The notes: a model not told the origin generated them from the sequence alone. A DNA stretch of 38,820 nt from Pseudomonadota bacterium (GCA_009924135.1 RFSE01000038.1:1-38820), one strand, 5' to 3'; positions 9,401 through 17,090 are shown, numbered from the stretch's first letter. Numbers and translations are program-made.

Positions 9401-9659
9401 CTGCCACGGGCTGCGCGGCCTTCTTCGGCGGCATTTCCCCCGCCTGCACGCGCTCATGCACACGCACGAGCAGGTTCAGCTTGTCCGTATCGGTGGGTGG
9501 CAACGTGACCGTATCCAGGCGCAGCCCGCCCTTCTGCACATCGGCGTCGTGGCATTCGGTGCAGTGCTTGGCGATGAAAGTTGTGACCGGCAGTCCGGCT
9601 GCGGGAGCAGCACCTGCCAGGACTAAAGCCAGACCGACGGGTAAGCTCCGATTGAGCAT
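6495..9659 (-). CDS. DUF1587/DUF1592/DUF1588/DUF1585 secreted diheme-motif protein
   Basis: The product is 1054 residues from ATG at 9659; the frame is open further upstream to 10079, but that part is antisense to the ygiQ gene and lacks a signal. The chosen start gives a signal peptide (MLNRSLPVGLALVLAGAAPA). Domains in order: cytochrome-like domain with CTECH at 33-37; DUF1587 (RRMNRTEYEHALRDLL, about 110-175); a beta-sandwich-like middle; DUF1595/DUF1592 (FASRAFRRPVTAEEV onward); DUF1588 with a second heme motif CASCH at about 902-906 followed by AKMDPPGLALENFD; and DUF1585 at the C-terminus (RQLMIYATGAG). The family is probably extracytoplasmic redox proteins linked to polymer breakdown; the reaction is not established. 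It is the first gene of the minus-strand cluster. Confidence 0.93.
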   Translation of the reverse strand: MLNRSLPVGLALVLAGAAPAAGLPVTTFIAKHCTECHDADVQKGGLRLDTVTLPPTDTDKLNLLVRVHERVQAGEMPPKKAAQPVAAERQAFLRALGDEVKAAEYAGSAGGRTLVRRMNRTEYEHALRDLLALPLLRVKELLPEDGQQFGYDKVAGALDISHIQMTKYLQAADVALRQAVVKAAARPETKVWREPAARQYSAHGAVLQKCGVPMNNRTVADGLTSHIAGNPVADLGNSYRAPSFKGEAESFAVLTGVIGAHQPEGIQIDRFNPSVPGWYRVRFPLWGLRWERTKAVAAKRGMVRSYVSLGLPYFKDAQGRWQATPLTPEQLTEKRGMREWQENVEFYGEAEATHIVRASLKGEPLGYFDAPSLQPTTHEFKVWLNPGERVSFHAMTLPAGAAPGGGTSQGILDYEGPGVAYDWFEVEGPLIDQWPPESQRRLFGEVPVNTYPRPPLAGVPTVTVGTTEKLPLAGFKGAGQALGAERLLNLSGTTTARFNCAVPGDYEVAVTAFETHAGNEPAKMRLLVDGTELPHAQFAVNTLRAAPKEYRAKFRVASAGPVELGIEFMNDFLDEANPDPNLRDRNLFFTGVEITAPKAAAPTTAGATPDHRSLLLGFASRAFRRPVTAEEVAPFAAIVEGQLGRGSSFEQAMLAGYKAILCSPDFLLIGLESGVPQPTKNTPARLGDHALASRLSFFLWNSGPDATLLDLAAKRTLSQPATLRAQVDRMLADPRSDRFVEHFLDEWLELKKIDFTTPDPNLYPEFDPWLHDSMLAESRAWLRQLLAKNLGVAQVIAADTVLVNQRLAELYGIHGVTGAGLREVKLPAGSPRGGFLTQAAVLKVTANGTATSPVLRGVWVMERILGIPRLPPPPNVPAVEPDATGAVTIRQMIEKHRADAACASCHAKMDPPGLALENFDVIGGWRDRYRLAGQPKKIRKGKEVVEEPFIEVVSEAGSRHRAKLRLGSEVDATGELADGRKFADVNGLRVLLLADPDALARNLARQLMIYATGAGIRFADREAINGIVARTKATHHGLRSLVQEVVASDLFQSK

Positions 9660-9759
9660 GCCGGTGGTCGTGAGTCGCGAGTAAAACCAATTCACCGGGT
9701 TTGGACGCGGGGCAACGGCTGCGGTTGCAAACAAATTAAGCCGGCCCTCATCCCCGTTC

Positions 9760-9823
9760 GTAAGCGCAACCTTCAGGTTGCGGCGTACGGCCTGTCTGAC
9801 GCGCAGGCTGAAGCCGCGATTAC
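9760..9823. repeat. Paired-hairpin palindromic repeat (3' of ygiQ)
   Basis: Left arm 9760-9782 and right arm 9802-9823 are imperfect inverted copies. Each arm is also a hairpin: CAACC-TTCA-GGTTG in the left and GGC-TGAA-GCC in the right. Stem bases differ between arms but keep pairing. It begins 10 bases after the ygiQ stop codon. Confidence 0.72.
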
Positions 9824-9832
9824 GCGAGGAAC

Positions 9833-11641
9833 TCAGTCCACCGTATCCATCTGCGCACCCGGGCAGAACTCGGAGGAGGCCATGCGGCGGCGGCTGCCGG
9901 TCATGCGGGCCTCGCTGGGTGCGTTGGGCCGCATCATGCGTTTTTGGCGCTCGCGGTCGCCGGCACCGCGCACCACGGGAATCGGCTGGCCGGTGTTGAT
10001 GTCCAAGCCGGTGACATACATCGCCGCCGAGCCGGTCATCGGGAGCGGGATGAAGTCCTGCACCTGCTGGAGGTTCCATTTCTCCTTCTTCAAAAACTTC
10101 TCCACGGCGCCCATCTCCTCGTCGGTGCAGCCGGGGAAACTGGAGATGAAATAAGGCACGAGATACTGCTCCTTGCCCACGTCATCGCTGAGGTCGAAGA
10201 ACCGCTCCATGAAGGCGGGGAAGTCACCGGCCGGCTTGCGCATGCGGCGCAGGGTGCCGGGGTCCATGTGTTCCGGCGCGACCTTCATGTGGCCGCTGAC
10301 GTGGTTCTGCACCAGCTCCTTCATGTACGTGGGTGTGCGCAGCGCGACGTCCATGCGGATGCCGGATTGCACGAAGACATGCTTCACGCCGGGCTGCTGC
10401 CGCGAGCCGCGCAGGAGATCAAGGCCGGCCTTTTCATCGATCCCGAAGATGGGGCAGATGGTCGGCCAGAGGCAGCTCGGGCGGTGGCACTTCTTGCATT
10501 CCGGCGCGTGACCGTTTTTCGCGCCATAGAGGTTGGCCGTGGGGCCGCCGAGGTCGGAGACGGTGCCCCGGAAGGTGTCGGACTCGGTGAGCTTGCGGAT
10601 CTCCTTCATCACGGAATCCACGCTGCGGCTGGAAAGGAACTTGCCCTGGTGAAAGCCCAGGCCGCAGAAGGTGCAACCGCCGGCGCACCCGCGCGAGACG
10701 ATGATGGAGTCCTTGATGGTCGCAAAGCCCGGCACCGGCTCGGTGTAGCTGTGATGCGACGCCCGCTGGAACGGCAGCTCGTACAGGGCGTCCAGGTCCG
10801 GGCCGTCCACGGGGAACTCCGGAGCCTCCTGCAGCACGGCCCGGTTGCCGTGCATCTGCACGAGGCGTTTGCCGCAGTGGGGCGTCTGCTGGGCTTCGAC
10901 CGTCTTGGTAAGCCGCATCAACTGGGTCTTGTCGGCCTGCAATTCCTCCCAGGAAGGCAGGATGATGCAGTCGCTGAAATCCGCTGCGGCCGTGGCCTTC
11001 GCGCCGAGGAACAGTGCAGTACCCCGGATGCCGGTAAAATCCTTCCGCCCGGAGCGCAGCCGTTTCACGATCTCGCGCACGGGCACCTCGCCCATGCCAT
11101 AGACGAGCACGTCGGCCTTGGCATCGGCCATGATCGAGGGCTTGAGCTTGTCTTCCCAGTAATCGTAGTGCGCCACGCGCCGCATGGAGGCTTCCATGCC
11201 GCCGAGCACGACTGGCACGCCGGGGAACGCCCGCCGCGCCATCTGCGAGTAAACGACCGCCGCGTGGTTGGGCCGCCGGCCCGGCACGCCGCCTGCGCTG
11301 TAAACGTCCTCCTTCCGCTTGTGACGGGCGGCCGTGTAGTTCGAGAGCATCGAGTCCAGATTGCCCGCCGTGACGCCGACGAAGAGCCGGGGCGTGCCCA
11401 TGACCTGGATGGATTCGATCTTCGTCCAGTCCGGCTGGGCGACAATGCCGACGCGCAACCCTTCCGCCTCCAGCACGCGACCAATCATGGCCGCCCCGAA
11501 GGACGGATGATCCACGTAGGCATCTCCCGTGATGATAAGGACATCCAGCTCATCCCAGCCGCGCGCATCCATCTCGGCGCGGGACATCGGCAGGAACGCG
11601 GTGAGGTCCGGTGCGGGTTTGGGTTTGTGGGCGGCAGCCAT
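9833..11641 (-). CDS. ygiQ: YgiQ family radical SAM protein
   Basis: The 602-residue product matches the UPF0313/YgiQ family over its length: FLPMSRAEMDARGWDELD near the start, TGDAYVDHPSFG, GVTAGNLDSM, VVLGGMEASMRR, and the radical SAM cluster CAGGCTFC (C319, C323, C326; CxxxCxxC) that binds a 4Fe-4S cluster and S-adenosylmethionine. The family's N-terminal region is B12-binding-like. The reaction is unknown. The frame extends to a TTG at 11680, but ATG at 11641 gives the usual family start and was chosen. It stands alone between two palindromic repeats and has no evident pathway partner. Location is cytoplasmic. Confidence 0.94.
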   Translation of the reverse strand: MAAAHKPKPAPDLTAFLPMSRAEMDARGWDELDVLIITGDAYVDHPSFGAAMIGRVLEAEGLRVGIVAQPDWTKIESIQVMGTPRLFVGVTAGNLDSMLSNYTAARHKRKEDVYSAGGVPGRRPNHAAVVYSQMARRAFPGVPVVLGGMEASMRRVAHYDYWEDKLKPSIMADAKADVLVYGMGEVPVREIVKRLRSGRKDFTGIRGTALFLGAKATAAADFSDCIILPSWEELQADKTQLMRLTKTVEAQQTPHCGKRLVQMHGNRAVLQEAPEFPVDGPDLDALYELPFQRASHHSYTEPVPGFATIKDSIIVSRGCAGGCTFCGLGFHQGKFLSSRSVDSVMKEIRKLTESDTFRGTVSDLGGPTANLYGAKNGHAPECKKCHRPSCLWPTICPIFGIDEKAGLDLLRGSRQQPGVKHVFVQSGIRMDVALRTPTYMKELVQNHVSGHMKVAPEHMDPGTLRRMRKPAGDFPAFMERFFDLSDDVGKEQYLVPYFISSFPGCTDEEMGAVEKFLKKEKWNLQQVQDFIPLPMTGSAAMYVTGLDINTGQPIPVVRGAGDRERQKRMMRPNAPSEARMTGSRRRMASSEFCPGAQMDTVD

Positions 11642-11718
11642 ACAGGGCGGGACGATGCCAGAGAACCGGCCATTTAGCAAATCGGCCGGTGCCCGGTGGA
11701 TTTGAAACTGCTTTGTGT

Positions 11719-11804
11719 GGAGCGCGGGTGTGTGCGGAGCACCACCCGCAGTCTGCTACAAAGTGCGAACGTGCTGCGGCTGGTCGGCGACACAGCCGCG
11801 CTCC
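11719..11804. repeat. Imperfect palindromic repeat in ygiQ upstream spacer
   Basis: The 86-base element has perfect 9-base ends, GGAGCGCGG and CCGCGCTCC, and further partial complementarity inside (CCACCCGCAG on the left, CTGCGGCTGGTCG on the right). It lies 52 bases after the stop of the duplicated-domain gene and 78 bases before the ygiQ start. It resembles intergenic REP-like sequences. Confidence 0.6.
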
Positions 11805-11855
11805 TTCCAAATCAGGACAATGCGCAAAACTCTGCGCCGCTTCACCACGCCCAGC

Positions 11856-12470
11856 TCAAGGCCGGCCGTACAGCTTCTTCAGCGCATCCACGTTGTAACT
11901 GCGGATGGTCCCGGTCGGCGATTGCACGCGGAGCGAGCCTTTGGCGATTTCCACCACCACGCCGGCATAGCCCGGGATGTCCACGTGCTTGCCGTAAACG
12001 TTTTCCGGGAAGTCCGCTTGGGTCGCATACCCGCGGATCGCCCGCACGGGCTGGTCGAAGTCGGGATTCGTGATGATCCGGCGCGCAGGCGTCAGGTCCT
12101 CCTCGGGTTCGTCGTCCACGGGTTTCGGCGTCGGGGCGGGCTTTGGCCGCTCCATGGAAAGGGTCTGCGAGACGGGCTTGGTGCGGTCCGGCGGCGCGAA
12201 GAGGGTCTTGAGCCGGTAGGCGTTGAACCGCTGCGAGGAGCCCTCCCGGGAACGGACTTTGAGCGACTGGTTGATGATCTCCACCACCACGCCGGTGAAG
12301 CCGTGGATGCTCACGTACGCGCCCAACGTGCATTGCGGGTAGTCGGGACGTTCGGTGAACTGGCCGATGGGAATGGGCTCGCCGGAGTAATCCGGCTCGG
12401 CGATCACCTTCGGCGTCGGCACCGCAGGTGTGGCTTCGTTTTCGGGTTCAGAGGTCGAAGGCGACTGCAT
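11856..12470 (-). CDS. Hypothetical protein with two tandem small-barrel domains
   Basis: No family was recognised. The 204-residue product contains two copies of a roughly 66-residue unit (about 26-91 and 136-201): each begins PDY/PDF, has a central V-IxGxxGVVVEI segment, a SLxVxS strand and ends with xNxxxLKxL(Y/F). The alternating hydrophobic pattern suggests a small beta-barrel such as an SH3 or KOW fold. A charged, proline-rich linker (RPKPAPTPKPVDDEPEED) separates them. There is no signal peptide, so it is probably cytoplasmic. ATG at 12470 is chosen; an in-frame GTG at 12548 overlaps the SDR stop codon (GTGA) and would add 26 residues by translational coupling. Confidence 0.72.
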   Translation of the reverse strand: MQSPSTSEPENEATPAVPTPKVIAEPDYSGEPIPIGQFTERPDYPQCTLGAYVSIHGFTGVVVEIINQSLKVRSREGSSQRFNAYRLKTLFAPPDRTKPVSQTLSMERPKPAPTPKPVDDEPEEDLTPARRIITNPDFDQPVRAIRGYATQADFPENVYGKHVDIPGYAGVVVEIAKGSLRVQSPTGTIRSYNVDALKKLYGRP

Positions 12471-12544
12471 GGGCCTGATAGTCTCGCTGCCTTCCGCGAA
12501 GATTGCGAATGGTATTTGGAAAATTCTTGAACCCGCTCGCTCGC

Positions 12545-14185
12545 TCACCAATCCGTCGGCACGTAATCCTTCAGGAACTTGCCCCAGATGTGTTCGCCGG
12601 TGTTAAACCCCGCGATGATCGGGTCCACGATGCGCGCTGCGCCGTCCACGATGTCCAGCGGAGGGTGAAAGCGGTGCATCTGCTGCTTGCGCTCCGCGAT
12701 CTGCACCGGGTCCTCGTCCGTGACCCAGCCGGTGTCCACGGCGTTCATGTGGATGCCGTCGGCGTGGTAATCCGCCGCCGCCGTGCGGGTCATCATGTTC
12801 AGAGCGGCCTTGGCCATGTTCGTGTGCGGATGCCGCGTGGTCTTGAACTTCCGGTAGAACTGGCCCTCGACCGCCGACACGTTGACGATGTGCTTGTCGC
12901 GTTCCGGTGAACGGAGCATCAACGGCTTGAGCCGTGCGTTCAGCACGAAGGGCGCAACGGCGTTTACGAGCTGCACTTCAAGCAGCTCGACGGCGGAAAC
13001 CTCGTGCAGCATCAACCGCCACGAGTTGCGGTCGCGCAAATCCACCTGCTGCAGGTCCTGATCCAACCGGCCCTCGGGGAACAGGCCTTTCTGCGCGGCC
13101 AACTCCTCCGGCAGCAACGGCACCTGGGAGAGCTCGGCGGCGTGTGTAAGGCCGGCCACGGCGGCGATGGCAGCCGGCAACATAGGAGCACCGGCCTCCG
13201 AACCGGTCTGAATGGAACCACTTTGCAAACGCGCCGGGTCGGAGACCGGCGCTCCGCCTTCAGGGAGAATGTGATAGCCCCGCAGGCCTTCGTAGGCGCC
13301 GAGCAACTTGCGCGCGTCCTCGGGCAGGTCATGCAGCGGCCCGTTTTCCCGCTCCATCATGTGGTGATAAAAGTCCGGCGGACGGCGCACGGTCTGGCAG
13401 GCGTTGTTGATGATGAAGTCCAGGCGCGATCGCGTGGCCAGCAGGTGTTTGCAAAAGGCTTCCACGCTGGGCGTGTGCCGCAGATCCAGGCCAAAGATTT
13501 CCAGCCGGTGCCCCCACTCCTTGAAGTCCGGCTCGGCGGCGTAACGCACCGCCGAGTCGCGCGGAAAGCGCGTGCTGACGATCACATGCGCCCCCGCCCG
13601 CAACAACTTGATGCCGGCCTGATACCCGATCTTCACGCGTCCGCCGGTGAGCAGGGCGACGCGCCCGCGCAAGTCCGCCGACTCGGAACGCTTGCGCCAG
13701 TTCAGTTCCGCGCACGCCGGGCAGAGCTGGTCGTAGAAGTGATGGATCGTGGAGTAATCCTGCTTGCAGATGTAGCAGTTCTGCGGCTCCACGACCTCGC
13801 GGAATTCGGGGTCTTCGTTGACCTCCTGCTGCTCGAAATCCGCCGGGGGAAACACGTTCGGCGTGGTGAACACCTTCTCGCGGCGGAGCTTGCGGATGCC
13901 CGTCTCGTTCAGCTTCGCCTGGTCCGACTGGAGTTTCTCGGCCTTGCGCTGTTTCACGCGCGCCTTCACCAGCCGCCGCCGCTCCTTCAAGTCCGGGCAG
14001 TAAATATCGCCCGCCGCCGTGAGCAGGCGGGTGCGTTCCTCGAGGGTCAACTGCGCCAGCAACGCCCGGTCGCCTGCGACCTTTTCAAGCAGTTCGGTGG
14101 CGACCTTGAGCCGGGCCGCGACCGACTCGGTCGGTGCGGCCTGGGCAGGCGATGACGCTGACGTGGATGGCTGCGGCTCAATCAT
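12545..14185 (-). CDS. SDR-fold oxidoreductase with N-terminal zinc ribbon and in-frame palindromic insert
   Basis: The product is 546 residues from ATG at 14185 (a TTG at 14245 is an alternative). Residues about 20-130 are a charged helical region. A CYIC...CPAC zinc ribbon follows (C137, C140, C155, C158). The Rossmann SDR domain starts near 170: [14 protein letters not shown] replaces the usual TGxxxGxG, NNA is at 260-262 and [10 protein letters not shown] supplies the serine. The usual active-site YxxxK appears as TNMAK, so the catalytic tyrosine is missing. Typical SDRs have about 250 residues. A long insertion (about 275-385) interrupts the fold; residues 310-334 of it are encoded by a palindromic repeat. 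Substrate unknown. Confidence 0.82.
   Translation of the reverse strand: MIEPQPSTSASSPAQAAPTESVAARLKVATELLEKVAGDRALLAQLTLEERTRLLTAAGDIYCPDLKERRRLVKARVKQRKAEKLQSDQAKLNETGIRKLRREKVFTTPNVFPPADFEQQEVNEDPEFREVVEPQNCYICKQDYSTIHHFYDQLCPACAELNWRKRSESADLRGRVALLTGGRVKIGYQAGIKLLRAGAHVIVSTRFPRDSAVRYAAEPDFKEWGHRLEIFGLDLRHTPSVEAFCKHLLATRSRLDFIINNACQTVRRPPDFYHHMMERENGPLHDLPEDARKLLGAYEGLRGYHILPEGGAPVSDPARLQSGSIQTGSEAGAPMLPAAIAAVAGLTHAAELSQVPLLPEELAAQKGLFPEGRLDQDLQQVDLRDRNSWRLMLHEVSAVELLEVQLVNAVAPFVLNARLKPLMLRSPERDKHIVNVSAVEGQFYRKFKTTRHPHTNMAKAALNMMTRTAAADYHADGIHMNAVDTGWVTDEDPVQIAERKQQMHRFHPPLDIVDGAARIVDPIIAGFNTGEHIWGKFLKDYVPTDW
13185..13255. repeat. Palindromic repeat (GGAGC-CCGG type) inside the SDR gene
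   Basis: The 71-base element begins GGAGCACCGGCCTCCGAACC and ends GGTCGGAGACCGGCGCTCC, which are imperfect inverted copies. A second copy of the same family lies between genes at 31433-31504 with the same end sequences and the shared core TGCAA(A)CGCGCCGG. Here it is translated on the minus strand as [14 protein letters not shown] followed by [11 protein letters not shown], without breaking the frame. Confidence 0.78.
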
Positions 14186-14280
14186 TCCGTTGGCCAGCGT
14201 AACGGATGCTGCGCCGGTTGACCATCCGCGATGCTCAGCGGGCAATCCTTGGCTTACCTGCTCCCTGGGGCGTTCTGCCT

Positions 14281-14390
14281 CGCGTCAGCGTCCTGAAGTG
14301 CGGTGGCCCTCCACCGCTTTCGCCCGAACTCCAAACCACGCACCGCGTCAAAAGCGCCAGAGGGCTGGCGCAGTCCAAGACGCTGGCGCG
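14281..14390. repeat. Paired-hairpin palindromic repeat (110 bp)
   Basis: Arms 14281-14320 and 14351-14390 are inverted copies matching at about 30 of 40 positions. Each arm forms its own perfect hairpin: GCGGTGG-CCCT-CCACCGC on the left and GCGCCAG-AGGG-CTGGCGC on the right. Stem bases differ between the arms but both sides of each stem changed together. It starts 47 bases after the stop of the alpha/beta hydrolase gene and ends 96 bases upstream of the SDR start. Confidence 0.78.
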
Positions 14391-14436
14391 ACATCGCAAG
14401 CGACGCGCCGTTCGTTCCCTCAGCCAACAAGACCGC

Positions 14437-15333
14437 TTAAGGTTGCGTCAATACCTTGCCCGGCTTGTGAGCCAGGGAATAACGGGCGGGATCGGCCATG
14501 AAATCGAGCATGGCCACGCGGGCCTTATCGTCCGCATTTACCATTCGGCTGGCGATGGTGCCGTGGTTGCGGTCATGGACCAGCAGGCCGGTGCAGCCAA
14601 GGTTGCCGGTGGCCTGAATCACCGCGACCAGATAGGCGTTTTCCTCGGCGCGTGCGGCCATGTCCTGGTCGGCGTAGAGCACAAGCATCGGCGGCGTGGC
14701 CTTCCGGGCATAGAAAACCGGGGCCGCCTCATCGGCCGTGATCGTGAACTTTCCAATGCCCCGCTCCTGCCGCACCGTGTAGTGCGTCATTGTCTGACCG
14801 CTGACCGGAATCAACCCCGCGATGGCCGTCAGTTCCAAGCCGTGCGCGCGGAGGTAGCGCTCATCCAATCCAATCATGAAGGTCAGATAACCCCCGGCCG
14901 AATGGCCCCCGACAAACACGCGACCAGCGTCGCCGTCATGCTCGGCGATGTGGGACTTCACCCAGGCAAACGCTGCTGCGGAGTCCTCGATATAGGCCGG
15001 GTATTGCGCCTTGGGACTGAGCCGGTAATTCACCGAAACCACGGCCACCCCGGCGGCCGCGAGACTCCGCACCACGGCCACGGTGTCCTTCCCATTCTTC
15101 GCTCCGCCGGTCAGTCCGCCGCCGTGGAACCACACCAAGGTGGGGTAACCCTTCTTTCCCTCGGGCAGATAAAGGTCGAGTTTGCATCGGTCCATTTCGT
15201 AATCGCTCAACTGGCCCCCAACCTTGTAGGGCACATCGGCAAGCAGCTTGACCCCGCCCGCCTCGGCGGCCCAGCCCAGCGCACCAGAGGTTTGCAACGC
15301 AACGGAGAACAGGAGGAGCAGCAGTGATTTCAT
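14437..15333 (-). CDS. Secreted alpha/beta hydrolase (HSL/BD-FAE-like esterase)
   Basis: The 298-residue protein has a signal peptide (MKSLLLLLFSVALQTSGALG). The fold is shown by the HGGG oxyanion motif (70-73), the nucleophile elbow GHSAGG (Ser145), an acidic residue in LVLYADQD and a histidine in DRNHG. This matches carboxylesterases related to hormone-sensitive lipase and feruloyl/acetyl-xylan esterases. It probably removes ester groups from plant or algal polysaccharide outside the cytoplasm; the substrate is not evident. The upstream sulfatase gene ends 27 bases before its start on the same strand, so the two may be cotranscribed. Confidence 0.87.
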   Translation of the reverse strand: MKSLLLLLFSVALQTSGALGWAAEAGGVKLLADVPYKVGGQLSDYEMDRCKLDLYLPEGKKGYPTLVWFHGGGLTGGAKNGKDTVAVVRSLAAAGVAVVSVNYRLSPKAQYPAYIEDSAAAFAWVKSHIAEHDGDAGRVFVGGHSAGGYLTFMIGLDERYLRAHGLELTAIAGLIPVSGQTMTHYTVRQERGIGKFTITADEAAPVFYARKATPPMLVLYADQDMAARAEENAYLVAVIQATGNLGCTGLLVHDRNHGTIASRMVNADDKARVAMLDFMADPARYSLAHKPGKVLTQP

Positions 15334-15360
15334 AAGAGATTTAGGCCGCAGATTAAGGCG

Positions 15361-16920
15361 TTATGGCTTGGCCGGAACCGCGTTGGTGCCGCGAATCTTT
15401 CCGAGCAAGGCCGTCAACTCGGCCAGCTTCTGCGGCTGCTCGGCGGCGAGGTTCTTGGTCTCGCTCAGGTCCGTGGCGAGGTTGAAGAGCTGCGGGGTCG
15501 GCGGGTTCCTCATTTCACCCTTGGGGTTGGGTTTGGCTTTGCCGTAGCCCGCGTTGGCATTGCCATCGAGATATTTCCAGTCACCGACGCGCAGGGCGAA
15601 CGGTCCCTTGGTGCCGCCATTGTGGGCAACGAACGTGGTGCGGGCTGACTGTTTGGTCTGCCCCAGCAACGCGGGCAGCACGTTGATGCTGTCGGTGCAC
15701 TGGCCGGCGGGGATCGGCACTCCGACCAGGGCGGCGAAGGTTGCGGGCATGTCCAGGTGGGCCATGAGCGCGCCGCTCTCCGTGCCGGGCGCGATGTGGC
15801 CGGGCCAGCGGGCGATGAGCGGCACGCGATGGCCGCCCTCGTAGATGCCGCCCTTGTACCCGCGCAACGGGGCGTTCGGATGGTAGTTCGTCTTGCCCAC
15901 ATCCTCGTAGCCGTCGTCCATCACGCCGCCGTTGTCGCTGGTGAAGATGAGGAGCGTGTTGTCGGTGAGCTTCAGCTCATCGAGCTTCGCGAGCAGTTTG
16001 CCGGCGGTGTCATCCAGTTCGTGAATCGAGTCGCCGCGCGTACCCACGGGGCTGGTGCCCTTGAAGCGCGGATTGGGCACGCGGGGCACGTGGATGTTGT
16101 GCGTGGCGAAGTAGAGGAAGAACGGCTCGCTTTTGTTGTCCTCGATGAACTTCAGCGCCTTGCCGGTAAACGTGTCCGCCATGTCCTCGTCCTTCCACCG
16201 CGCCGCCTTGCCGCCGGTCATCCAGCCGATGCGGCCGACGCCGTTGACGATGGTCATGTCGTGCCCGTGCGTGTGCTTTAGCTTGAGGAGTTCGGGATTC
16301 TCCGCGCCCGTGGGATCGGTGCCCACCTTGGCCTTGTAACTCACGGTGATGGGGTCCTTGGGATCGAGGTTCACGACGCGGCGGTTCTCGATGTACACCG
16401 TGGGCACACGGTCGCCGGTCGCAGCCATGATGAACATGTAGTCGAAGCCGACATCCAGCGGGCTGGGCTTGATCTCGCCGTTCCAATCCGGGCCGCCGTC
16501 CGGGCCGAGGCCGAGGTGCCACTTGCCCACGACGCCAGTCCTGTAACCGGCGGACTTCATCAGCGAAGCCGCCGTGCTCGTGCCGGGCGGGATGGACAGC
16601 GGGGCATCGCCGGGCGCGATGCTGGAACCCGCCGGCTGCCGCCACGAATACACGCCGGTGAGGAACGCGCGCCGGGTAGGCGTGCAGGTGGAGGCGGGCG
16701 AGTGGGCATCCGTGAATCGGCAGCCCTGCGCGGCGAGGCGGTCGAGGTTCGGTGTCTTCGCGTGCTGCGCGCCGTAGCATGAGAGGTCCGCGTAACCGAT
16801 GTCGTCGGCGAGCAGGAAGATGATGTTGGGCCGTGCGGGCGCGGCGTGACTTTCAATGGCAATGGCAAACGCAATGCAGGCGGTGGCAAGCAGGGCAGAC
16901 AGGCGCATGGGTGAAAGCAT
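15361..16920 (-). CDS. Secreted sulfatase (arylsulfatase A type, formylglycine-dependent)
   Basis: The 519-residue product has a signal peptide ending near SHA-AP and then PNIIFLLADDIGYADLSCYG, with the metal-binding aspartates (39-40). The CTPTR motif at Cys79 (CxPxR) is the site converted to formylglycine by a maturase. Further family motifs are VVGKWHLG, PFFLYFATHNIHVP and FTSDNGG. It would hydrolyse sulfate esters of glycans in the periplasm or outside. No maturase gene is in the window. ATG at 16920 was chosen over the upstream TTG at 16962; ATG at 16908 is also possible. Length is normal for the family. Confidence 0.94.
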   Translation of the reverse strand: MLSPMRLSALLATACIAFAIAIESHAAPARPNIIFLLADDIGYADLSCYGAQHAKTPNLDRLAAQGCRFTDAHSPASTCTPTRRAFLTGVYSWRQPAGSSIAPGDAPLSIPPGTSTAASLMKSAGYRTGVVGKWHLGLGPDGGPDWNGEIKPSPLDVGFDYMFIMAATGDRVPTVYIENRRVVNLDPKDPITVSYKAKVGTDPTGAENPELLKLKHTHGHDMTIVNGVGRIGWMTGGKAARWKDEDMADTFTGKALKFIEDNKSEPFFLYFATHNIHVPRVPNPRFKGTSPVGTRGDSIHELDDTAGKLLAKLDELKLTDNTLLIFTSDNGGVMDDGYEDVGKTNYHPNAPLRGYKGGIYEGGHRVPLIARWPGHIAPGTESGALMAHLDMPATFAALVGVPIPAGQCTDSINVLPALLGQTKQSARTTFVAHNGGTKGPFALRVGDWKYLDGNANAGYGKAKPNPKGEMRNPPTPQLFNLATDLSETKNLAAEQPQKLAELTALLGKIRGTNAVPAKP

Positions 16921-16970
16921 ACGCGACACCAGACGGAGTGAGGAAGGGTGAAGGTTAAACAAAACCGTAA

Positions 16971-17042
16971 GGTAGCAGCCGACGTAAGGAGGCTCTGACT
17001 ATCCTGCTCATCAGCGTGAGCCTCCTCACGTCGGCTGCTACC
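16971..17042. repeat. Long palindromic repeat between gap and sulfatase genes
   Basis: Arms 16971-16995 and 17018-17042 pair over 25 bases with a single mismatch around a 22-base loop; the arms begin GGTAGCAGCCGACGT. It sits 9 bases downstream of the gap terminator and about 50 bases upstream of the sulfatase start. It could act as a second transcriptional barrier or as a mobile REP-like element. Confidence 0.82.
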
Positions 17043-17050
17043 CGGTTAAG

Positions 17051-17090
17051 GAAAAACAAAAACGGCGTCCCGCAGTGCGGAACGCCGTTC
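17051..17090 (-). terminator. Rho-independent terminator of gap
   Basis: Read on the minus strand, the stem AACGGCGTTCCGC pairs with GCGGGACGCCGTT across a three-base loop (one G-T wobble) and runs into TTTTTGTTTTT. It starts 25 bases after the gap stop codon. Confidence 0.9.

Noticed and set aside
9660..10079. N-terminal extension of the DUF1592-type protein
   Set aside because: The extra 140 codons overlap the ygiQ gene, are Arg/Pro-rich and would bury the signal peptide.
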